Origin: an uncultured Clostridia bacterium
Lineage (GTDB): Bacteria; Bacillota; Clostridia; Oscillospirales; Oscillospiraceae
Direction: 5' to 3'
Length of the DNA: 5,538 nucleotides
NCBI GenBank assembly: GCA_946006895.1
Contig: CAMFZO010000106.1
Span: forward strand, 1 to 5,538
The position numbers were made by a program, and so were the translations under genes. The notes under the pieces are model-generated. The model was not told the origin of the DNA. It saw only the letters and a program-made list of their open reading frames with translations, and ran no database searches. Each line of letters begins with the position of its first letter. Positions within the stretch are counted from its first letter, which is position 1. Of this stretch, positions 1-4,958 are shown in pieces.

Positions 1-45
1 GATTCCTCTACGTCTCGTGGGCTCGGAGATGTGTATAAGAGACAG
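1..45 (+). other. Illumina Nextera library adapter (contig-end contamination)
   Basis: This is synthetic sequence, not genome. Bases 12-45 match the 34-base Nextera read-2 transposase adapter as I remember it, beginning GTCTCGTGGGCTCGG and ending in the 19-base Tn5 mosaic end AGATGTGTATAAGAGACAG (27-45). Bases 4-11 (TCCTCTAC) fit the i7 index position and match the index I recall as N712. Bases 1-3 (GAT) fit the end of the P7 flow-cell oligo. The order P7 end, index, adapter, insert is exactly that of a library molecule, so genomic sequence starts at base 46. The adapter reads through in frame with the following gene and creates a false GTG start at 31 and a false N-terminus MYKRQ. Confidence 0.97.
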
Positions 46-279
46 GAATTGACCGAAGCGCAGTTGACCGACGGCTGCATTGCCATTCTCGATCTGATGC
101 TTGCCTGCAAGCTGGCACCCAGCAAGTCCGAGGCGCGCCGCTTGGTACAGCAGGGCGGCGTGTTTGCCAACGACGAAAAGGTGGCCTCTATCGACGCGCG
201 CTTCACCGCCGAACAGCTCAAGGCGGGCGTCAAGCTCCGCAAGGGCAAGAAGGTCTACCACAAGGCAGTCCTGGCTTGA
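46..279 (+). CDS. tyrS: tyrosyl-tRNA synthetase, C-terminal fragment (5' end missing)
   Basis: Last 77 codons of tyrosyl-tRNA synthetase, the cytoplasmic enzyme that charges tRNA-Tyr with tyrosine using ATP. Only the C-terminal S4-like RNA-binding domain is present, the part that contacts the tRNA. The visible marks are the stretch LMLACKLAPSKSEARRLVQQ followed by GGVFANDEKV, typical of the S4 domain of bacterial TyrS, and an ending in KKVYHKAVLA, typical of the TyrS C-terminus. The catalytic Rossmann domain with HIGH and KMSKS motifs lies off the contig. A full bacterial TyrS has about 400-430 residues, so more than 300 are missing. The truncation is caused by the contig end, not by mutation: the apparent start upstream is adapter sequence. 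Stop is TGA at 277-279, followed 14 bases later by a terminator stem. The gene is convergent with everything else in the window. The family call is firm; the sequence shows nothing about regulation. Confidence 0.93.
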   Translation, partial: ELTEAQLTDGCIAILDLMLACKLAPSKSEARRLVQQGGVFANDEKVASIDARFTAEQLKAGVKLRKGKKVYHKAVLA

Positions 280-293
280 TTGTTTTATATTCA

Positions 294-350
294 AAAGCAG
301 CAGCGCTGCCGTAGGAGGCTCCACGGCAGCGCTGCTGCTTTCGTATTTTT
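294..350. terminator. bidirectional intrinsic terminator between tyrS and the convergent operon
   Basis: A perfect 19-base-pair inverted repeat: left arm AAAGCAGCAGCGCTGCCGT (294-312), right arm ACGGCAGCGCTGCTGCTTT (323-341), with a 10-base loop. On the plus strand the stem is followed by TTTCGTATTTTTAT, which gives a U-rich tail for tyrS. On the minus strand the stem ends in TTTTGAATATAAAAC, a shorter U-tract, for the small gene whose stop codon is only 7 bases from the stem. The 3' end of that gene overlaps the plus-strand T-tract. Position between two converging genes fits a shared terminator. The tyrS direction has the better tail. Confidence 0.9.
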
Positions 351-618
351 ATAACAGAATGGTCGCCAACCAGGCGATACAGACCGGCGCGGCGCCCATG
401 CCCATCCAGAACAGGGGCGGCAGATGCCGACGGGGTTTTGCCGCCGTCTGCTGGCGCAGATAACCGTCGGCCATCCGCCGTGCCTGCTCCAGCAGCTCCC
501 GTTCGCCGACACCGTCCTTTTCCAGCGCGTCCTCCTTCAATAGGAAGATCGCCTGGTCAAAGAGCTTGGGGTCGGGGGATTTGACCACAATGACCTGCCG
601 CGCATTTCCTTTTACCAT
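349..618 (-). CDS. small protein of unknown function with C-terminal membrane segment
   Basis: 89 residues. I recall similar short proteins in clostridial genomes carrying a conserved start of the form VKG-R-VIVVKSPDPKLFDQAIF, but no established function. Residues 1-30 hold this conserved block (VIVVKSPDPK at 9-18), residues 33-57 are charged and probably helical, residues 58-66 are basic (AAKPRRHLP region), and about 67-89 form one hydrophobic segment ending at the C-terminus. This suggests a tail-anchored membrane protein with a cytoplasmic N-terminal part. No signal peptide is seen. The frame is open further upstream to 690, but those extra codons translate a terminator hairpin. The ATG at 618 has GGAGGG six bases before it, so it is the chosen start. 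An ATG two codons upstream (624) directly abuts the GGAGGG and is unlikely to be used. It follows the transporter operon on the same strand but is separated from it by a hairpin, so co-function with the transporter is doubtful. Confidence 0.8.
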   Translation of the reverse strand: MVKGNARQVIVVKSPDPKLFDQAIFLLKEDALEKDGVGERELLEQARRMADGYLRQQTAAKPRRHLPPLFWMGMGAAPVCIAWLATILL

Positions 619-624
619 ATACAT

Positions 625-630
625 CCCTCC
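625..630 (-). promoter_or_regulatory. ribosome binding site deciding the start of the 89-residue protein
   Basis: GGAGGG on the minus strand, six bases (ATGTAT) before the ATG at 618. The ATG at 624 touches it with no spacing, which is why the downstream ATG is preferred. The preceding bases CCCCTC can pair weakly with it (CCCT-CGG-AGGG or CTCC-CCTC-GGAG), so the site could be partly masked in RNA; this is only a 4-base-pair possibility. Confidence 0.75.
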
Positions 631-647
631 GAGGGGAGTTTTGCCAG

Positions 648-687
648 AAAAACCGCCGCTCATACTCGGAGTATGGGCGGCGGTTTT
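648..687 (-). terminator. intrinsic terminator or attenuator after the ABC transporter operon
   Basis: On the minus strand AAAACCGCCGCCCATACTC (687-669) pairs with GAGTATGAGCGGCGGTTTT (667-649) over nearly the whole length, with one G-U wobble and a realistic loop of three bases after the innermost pairs open. It is followed by TTTTT then CTGG, so the U-tract is five bases counting the end of the stem. It lies 15 bases after the ATPase stop codon, the expected place for the terminator of the transporter operon. It ends only 18 bases before the ribosome binding site of the next gene on the same strand, leaving no room for a promoter in between. Partial read-through, or a promoter upstream of the hairpin, must therefore express the small gene. 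Confidence 0.85.
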
Positions 688-701
688 CACACGAAGGATA
701 T

Positions 702-1370
702 TTATACTTCAAACAGGTGGCCGTCCTGGATGCGGCAGACCTTGTCCATTTTGGGCAGCACGTCCATGTCGTGAGTGGCCACGATGACGCAGTAGCCGTC
801 CTTATGGGCCAGGTCTGCCAGCAGCTCGATGATGCGGCTGCCGTTTTCCGTGTCCAGATTGCCCGTCGGCTCGTCGGCCAGCAGGAGCTTGGAATCCATG
901 CTGATGGCCCGGGCGATGGCAACGCGCTGTTGCTCGCCGCCGGAGAGCATCCCGGGGAAGCGGTCCAGAACCGTTTCCGGCAGATTGACCTTTTGGATCA
1001 GCTCCTTTGCCCGGTCGCGGGCTTTCTGACCCGTAAAGCCCCGCAGCTCCATGGGATAGGTGACGTTCTCCGAGACCGTCAGCAGCGGAAAAAGCCGGAA
1101 GGACTGATAGATGACTGCGGCATTCTCCCGGCGGTAGCGGTTCAGGTCCATTTTAGCGGTGGACTTCCCCTCAAAGAGGATTTCACCCTCCTGGGGCAGA
1201 TCCAGTCCGGCCATCAGGGACAGCAGGGTGGACTTGCCGGAGCCGGATTTGCCCACCAGAGCGTAAAGGAGGCCCTCTTCAAAGGCGTAGGAGACGCCGC
1301 GCAGGGCATCCACCTGCTGATAGCGGGAGCGATAGCTGTATTTTACATTTTTGACTTCCAAAATCGCCAT
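702..1370 (-). CDS. ABC transporter ATP-binding protein, LolD/MacB/FtsE type
   Basis: 222-residue cytoplasmic ATPase that should power the adjacent FtsX-type permease by ATP binding and hydrolysis as a dimer. All nucleotide-binding motifs are intact: Walker A GKSGSGKST (40-48), Q-loop Gln 89 in IYQSF, ABC signature LSGGEQQRV (142-150), Walker B LLLADE (162-167) with catalytic Glu 167, D-loop GNLD (170-173) and H-loop His 200 in ATHD. The short length, the ADEPTGNLDTENG stretch and the GGEQQRVAIARA signature are typical of the MacB/LolD/FtsE group (type VII transporters) rather than of importers. An in-frame ATG at 1388 overlaps the permease stop as ATGA but lacks a ribosome binding site. The ATG at 1370 has GGAGGT six bases upstream and gives the usual MAILEVKNV start, so it was chosen. 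The permease gene ends 14 bases upstream, so the two genes form an operon with probable translational coupling. The substrate cannot be read from the ATPase. Confidence 0.95.
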   Translation of the reverse strand: MAILEVKNVKYSYRSRYQQVDALRGVSYAFEEGLLYALVGKSGSGKSTLLSLMAGLDLPQEGEILFEGKSTAKMDLNRYRRENAAVIYQSFRLFPLLTVSENVTYPMELRGFTGQKARDRAKELIQKVNLPETVLDRFPGMLSGGEQQRVAIARAISMDSKLLLADEPTGNLDTENGSRIIELLADLAHKDGYCVIVATHDMDVLPKMDKVCRIQDGHLFEV

Positions 1371-1376
1371 GAGTAG

Positions 1377-1382
1377 ACCTCC
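1377..1382 (-). promoter_or_regulatory. ribosome binding site of the ABC ATPase gene
   Basis: GGAGGT on the minus strand, six bases (CTACTC) before the ATG at 1370 and just past the stop codon of the permease gene (1385-1387). It decides for the 1370 start over the ATG at 1388, which lies upstream of this site. Confidence 0.85.
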
Positions 1383-1384
1383 AA

Positions 1385-4300
1385 TCATTCACGGTCTGAA
1401 AGGACTGCCAGAGCTTTCGATCTCATGAGACGGGCAATGCTTACCGCGCTGCCCAGCAGCCAGCAGCCTGCAAAGGCGGCGATGAGACAGAGATAGAGGG
1501 GCTTTACCGCGCCGCCAAAGAGATACCACAGACCAAAGCCGCAGACACAGCCCAGCAGCAGCAAGAGAAGCTGCTCGGTGAAAAATGTCAGGAAAATTCG
1601 CAGGCGCTGGGTGCCCATGCCCCGCATGATGGCGATCTCGCTTTTGCGCGAGAGGATCAGCAGGTAGGAGATGACCAGGGCGATGACGCCGGTGAGAAGA
1701 TAGAGAAAGATATACAGCGCGTCCAGATACTGGATCTGGCGGTTGAGGGTGCGCACGCTGACGTTGTAGTCCATGTCGCAGATGACCATGTAGTTTCGGG
1801 CATCCAGGCTCCCCGGGGTGGTGAAGCCGCAATCGGCCAGGGCATCCCGCAGCGCGTCCAGATCGTAGGCGCTTTTCAGGGTGAAGACGGCGCTCTGGCA
1901 GCGCAGACCGGGCAGCTTGCTCTGGGTATCGGCTTCCGTGTAGCGGTAGGCATCCCAGAGGAATGAGGCCTTGTAGCCGGTGGGGGAGACGTAGACGTCC
2001 GCCGTCAGCTCGTCGGTCTTTCGGAAGACACCGAGGATGTTGGCAGTCAGTTCAACGCCGTTGTCGTCCGTATAGAGGATGTAGCCTGTGACACTGTGCG
2101 CGCCGCCCAGGGCGTACAGGTATTTTTCGTAGATCTCCTCCGAGATCATGCAGCAATAGGCGTTGGGGACGGACAGATCCATTTTGTCACAGCCGGAGAA
2201 GACCTGCAGCCCGGGCACCGTGTCCGGAAGGAGGACTTCTTGATAGAACGCCTCGTCCTCCAGGTTGTTTTCATCCAGCACGTGGACGGTGAAATCCTCC
2301 TGCGGGGCGCCTGAGCCGTACTCACGGTAGCCTACGCGGGTGACCTGGCCGCTGTGGGAATAGAGCATCCGGAAGGCGTCGTTTTCCGCGCAGGTGCCCG
2401 GCTCGGTGCCGATGGGGAAGAGACATTCATAGGGGGAGTAGATGGTCTCCTCCGCCGCAGCCAGCTCATAGGAGCCGACCACCAACAGGTCAAAGGTGGC
2501 GGCTTCATACGTTCCGTAGTTGCCGGGCGGCGTCAGGGTGTCGATCAGGACGCGGATGATGCTGCCAAGGCCGATGCCCTCGCGCTCCATCATGGTCTCC
2601 GGCAGCAGGCACACGCCGCACTGGGGACCGCGTAGACAGCTTTCATCATAGCCCTCCAGCCAGGTGACGGAGGGAGTCTTATAGAAATATTCCGGCGAGT
2701 TGGTCAGAGAGGTGGTAGCGACCCATTCCGGCTCCTGCTTCATCTGGTTGAGCCAGTTCTCATAGGAATAGATACCTCTGGGAATGTAGGGTTCGTCCAG
2801 AAAATAGGTATTGCCCGCTGTGTCGCTGACCAGACCCACATAGCGGTAGTGAGCCAGGCTGCGGCTTACATCCAGAGAATGAAGCAGGCCGGTATCATAG
2901 AGTTCCTGCAGGTTTTTCGCCGGAATGACCAGGTCCTTCATGTCCAGACCCTTGCTGTTGGAGGCATAGCCGCGGATGACCGTGTTTTCTCCGATGTTCG
3001 CAAGCTGCTCCCGGTAGATGTCGGAGGTGGAGGTGAGCTGCCCCAAAAAGACGGTGAGGATCACGGCCAGCAGCACGACGGCCGCCGTCCGCACACCACC
3101 GCGCCGGATGGAAAGCAGGGCGTATTTCAGCCGTCCGTGCAGACGCGAGGAATGGCCGGTATGCTTCGGCGCAGGGGCTTTTTTGCGCTTTTTGGCCGTT
3201 TTCTTTTTCAGTGTTTTGCCGACAAAGACGGCGCAGACTGCCAAGACTGCCGCCACAAGGATGGCTGCCGCCGTCAGATAGAGGGCGGCGGAGGACACCG
3301 GGGCGAATTCCAGGGTGCGGGTCACGGAGAGGTATTCATTGGAAAATCGGGTGTCCACGGTCTGATATTTTTGGGAAAACTCCGCCACATACCGGAGGAC
3401 CCGGCTCTCCAGCAGCCTGCCCAGGACTGCGCCCAGAGCCGAGGCAACAAGGGCGATAGCTCCGCAGGCAGACAAGAAGTAGCAGTAAACGTGGAGCTTG
3501 CCGCTGCCCAGGGCCAGCATGGTCTGGGCCGCCTCCCGCTGACGGGAGACAAATAGAAAGCTGAACAGCGCCAGAACGCAGAGGACGACCAGTGCGCAGA
3601 CGGCCAGGAAGATCCGCAGGATGCTCTGAAGCTCACGGAAAGGCTCTGCCACGGTGCCGTAGCCCTGATCCAGAACGGTCAGGCGGAAGCCGTTGGGCAG
3701 CATGGCCGAGGCGGCGGCGTAAAATTCGGAGGAGCGGTCATTGTCCAGGACAAAGGTGCCCACCTGATAGCCTGTCGGATACTCGCAGGGGTCGTATTCT
3801 TTGCTGTCGGGCAGGAAGACCCAGTCGGGGAAGTCGGCTGTCGCCTTGTAAATGCCGACGACGGTAAAGGGCACATCGTCTGTGAAGCTCATGTCCTGCA
3901 GGTCATATATCCCGCCCTCGTGGAAGTGGAAAGAAATGGGCACGCTCTGACCGCAGGTGACGCCGAAAACCGACGCCAGCCGATTGGAGATAACGCAGAC
4001 ATGGGCACCTGCGGCATATTCCTCCGCGTCAAACAGGCGGCCCTGGGTCAGAATCAGCTCCTCCTGCTGGAAGGGGCGCAGGACCTCGGCGTTTTCCGTA
4101 AAGATTGCCCGGAAGCCGTTGTTCCGCGCGGCGTAGATGTCCGCTACAGTGCGGTAGACGCTGTCCTCCGGCAAAACGCCGCCGTCCAGAACGGCATAGG
4201 GCGCCGGGCTTACGGTTTCCTCTGCAAGCTCCAGGTACGCAGGCTCCGGGGTCAGCCAGGGATAGCTGTTGGAGCCGGAGAAGAAGCGACCGGTGAATAC

Positions 4301-4828
4301 ATAGACGGCATCGGTGTCGATGTCGGCGTCTTGGAGATTGGACAGGAAAACGCCCTTGCCGGTATAATCTGTGCTGGAATAGAGTGTCTCCTGGATGATG
4401 CCCAGATAGGCCTCGGTGCTGTCGCTCCAGATCAGATTTTTGACAATGATGACCGCGCAGTCCCGGTCATAGACCTCCACATCGGAGCGATGGGTCCCAG
4501 CCACCAGACCCAGGGCGCTGCGGTTGGGCTGGTAGCGCTCGACGCCGGGCAGGGAGGCCATGGCGTCTATGTCCAGCTCGCCGCTGTGCAGGCTCTGTGC
4601 CAGCCCTTCGTCGAAGACCTTGCTGTCCGGATAGGAATGGCCGATGTATTCCAGCTCGGCGATGGTCTGATAGTAGACGTCGCAGTCGTTCAGATAGCCG
4701 GAAACGGCGCTGTAGACGCACAGTCCCAGGGCAAGGACCGCCGTCAGCGACAGCAGCAGGAAGAAAAAGAGAACGGCTTTTCCCGGACTTCGCAGAACGC
4801 TTCGGATACCGTTTTTCACCGGCAGCAC
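1385..4828 (-). CDS. FtsX-type ABC transporter permease, two FtsX modules in one chain
   Basis: 1147-residue membrane permease of the MacB/FtsX group, partner of the ATPase gene that follows 14 bases later. Eight membrane segments are visible, near residues 18-42, 405-430, 447-472, 512-540, 575-597, 1035-1060, 1078-1106 and 1110-1134. They fall into two 1+3 sets, each enclosing one large extracytoplasmic domain (about 43-404 and 598-1034). After the second segment of each set comes a matching cytoplasmic loop, SRQREAAQTMLALGSGKLHV and SRKSEIAIMRGMGTQRLRIF, the FtsX-family region that contacts the ATPase. The modules are joined by a very basic linker (KTLKKKTAKKRKK, about 538-550). The first outer domain has a MacB-like stretch (HVCVISNRLASVFGVTCGQS, then FTVVGIYKA). 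The second is larger and has about eleven cysteines, including C-x6-C-x2-C in the ESCLRGPQCGVC region. One chain thus gives both transmembrane halves; MacB instead needs two identical chains of four segments. GTG at 4828 is chosen because GGGAGG lies seven bases upstream; the frame stays open to 4885, but those codons cover the promoter. Substrate unknown: export of a peptide or lipid, or mechanical signalling to envelope proteins, are all possible. No frameshift is seen. Confidence 0.92.
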   Translation of the reverse strand: MLPVKNGIRSVLRSPGKAVLFFFLLLSLTAVLALGLCVYSAVSGYLNDCDVYYQTIAELEYIGHSYPDSKVFDEGLAQSLHSGELDIDAMASLPGVERYQPNRSALGLVAGTHRSDVEVYDRDCAVIIVKNLIWSDSTEAYLGIIQETLYSSTDYTGKGVFLSNLQDADIDTDAVYVFTGRFFSGSNSYPWLTPEPAYLELAEETVSPAPYAVLDGGVLPEDSVYRTVADIYAARNNGFRAIFTENAEVLRPFQQEELILTQGRLFDAEEYAAGAHVCVISNRLASVFGVTCGQSVPISFHFHEGGIYDLQDMSFTDDVPFTVVGIYKATADFPDWVFLPDSKEYDPCEYPTGYQVGTFVLDNDRSSEFYAAASAMLPNGFRLTVLDQGYGTVAEPFRELQSILRIFLAVCALVVLCVLALFSFLFVSRQREAAQTMLALGSGKLHVYCYFLSACGAIALVASALGAVLGRLLESRVLRYVAEFSQKYQTVDTRFSNEYLSVTRTLEFAPVSSAALYLTAAAILVAAVLAVCAVFVGKTLKKKTAKKRKKAPAPKHTGHSSRLHGRLKYALLSIRRGGVRTAAVVLLAVILTVFLGQLTSTSDIYREQLANIGENTVIRGYASNSKGLDMKDLVIPAKNLQELYDTGLLHSLDVSRSLAHYRYVGLVSDTAGNTYFLDEPYIPRGIYSYENWLNQMKQEPEWVATTSLTNSPEYFYKTPSVTWLEGYDESCLRGPQCGVCLLPETMMEREGIGLGSIIRVLIDTLTPPGNYGTYEAATFDLLVVGSYELAAAEETIYSPYECLFPIGTEPGTCAENDAFRMLYSHSGQVTRVGYREYGSGAPQEDFTVHVLDENNLEDEAFYQEVLLPDTVPGLQVFSGCDKMDLSVPNAYCCMISEEIYEKYLYALGGAHSVTGYILYTDDNGVELTANILGVFRKTDELTADVYVSPTGYKASFLWDAYRYTEADTQSKLPGLRCQSAVFTLKSAYDLDALRDALADCGFTTPGSLDARNYMVICDMDYNVSVRTLNRQIQYLDALYIFLYLLTGVIALVISYLLILSRKSEIAIMRGMGTQRLRIFLTFFTEQLLLLLLGCVCGFGLWYLFGGAVKPLYLCLIAAFAGCWLLGSAVSIARLMRSKALAVLSDRE

Positions 4829-4835
4829 GGCAGGA

Positions 4836-4841
4836 CCTCCC
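4836..4841 (-). promoter_or_regulatory. ribosome binding site deciding the GTG start of the permease
   Basis: GGGAGG on the minus strand, seven bases (TCCTGCC) before GTG at 4828. The next in-frame GTG (4819) is 16 bases away and too far. No comparable site precedes the in-frame ATG at 4858, which in any case overlaps the -10 box. Confidence 0.85.
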
Positions 4842-4856
4842 TTCGTTTTTTCGATC

Positions 4857-4885
4857 ATTATACCGTGTATTCGGGTGACTGTCAA
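4857..4885 (-). promoter_or_regulatory. consensus housekeeping promoter of the ABC transporter operon
   Basis: On the minus strand TTGACA (-35, 4885-4880) is followed after exactly 17 bases by TATAAT (-10, 4862-4857). Both hexamers and the spacer match the sigma-70/sigma-A consensus perfectly. Transcription should start near 4850, giving a leader of only about 22 bases with the GGGAGG site inside it. This fixes the permease start downstream and implies strong or repressor-controlled expression. Confidence 0.92.
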
Positions 4886-4889
4886 TCAT

Positions 4890-4907
4890 AACCACGGGCT
4901 GGTGGTT
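4890..4907. repeat. short inverted repeat just upstream of the -35 box (possible operator)
   Basis: AACCAC (4890-4895) and GTGGTT (4902-4907) form a perfect 6-base inverted repeat with a 6-base spacer, giving a dyad of 18 bases. Its near edge is four bases upstream of the -35 box of the transporter promoter. Position fits a site for a dimeric regulator. The arms are short enough to arise by chance, and no regulator gene is in the window. Confidence 0.35.
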
Positions 4908-4921
4908 TTCTTTCATCAATG

Positions 4922-4949
4922 AAAAGGAGCGCTGCCGAAACAGCGCTCC
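4922..4949 (-). terminator. intrinsic terminator of the D-lactate dehydrogenase gene
   Basis: On the minus strand GGAGCGCTG (4949-4941), loop TTTCGG, CAGCGCTCC (4934-4926), a perfect 9-base-pair stem followed by TTTTC. It begins nine bases after the dehydrogenase stop codon and ends 36 bases before the -35 box of the transporter promoter, so it separates the two transcription units. The plus-strand side has no T-tract, so it acts in one direction only. Confidence 0.88.
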
Positions 4950-4958
4950 CAAAAGAGG

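Noticed and set aside
31..45. GTG start giving an 82-residue S4-domain protein with N-terminus MYKRQ
   Set aside because: These five codons are the Nextera mosaic end; the protein is a truncated TyrS, not a separate small RNA-binding protein.
27..45. Tn5 mosaic end as evidence of a natural transposon
   Set aside because: It is preceded by the synthetic read-2 adapter and index, so it is a library artefact.
619..690. 24 extra N-terminal codons for the small membrane protein
   Set aside because: They translate the terminator hairpin and the ribosome binding site. The ATG at 618 has the correctly spaced GGAGGG.
717..1376. Plus-strand open frame of 219 codons
   Set aside because: It is antisense to the ABC ATPase, whose motifs are all intact; its translation has no recognisable domain and it arises from GC-rich codon bias.
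1371..1388. ATG at 1388 overlapping the permease stop as ATGA
   Set aside because: No ribosome binding site precedes it, and GGAGGT points to the ATG at 1370, which gives the usual family N-terminus. Coupled initiation at 1388 is not fully excluded.
3920..4891. Plus-strand open frame of 323 codons opposite the permease start
   Set aside because: It is a shadow of the permease gene on the other strand, runs through the promoter, and has no ribosome binding site or recognisable domain. Other long plus-strand frames at 2849-3556, 2354-2635 and 2096-2314 were rejected for the same reason.
4467..4952. Minus-strand frame of 161 codons overlapping the permease start
   Set aside because: It starts inside the dehydrogenase terminator, overlaps the permease in another frame, and its arginine/proline-rich translation is typical of an out-of-frame reading.
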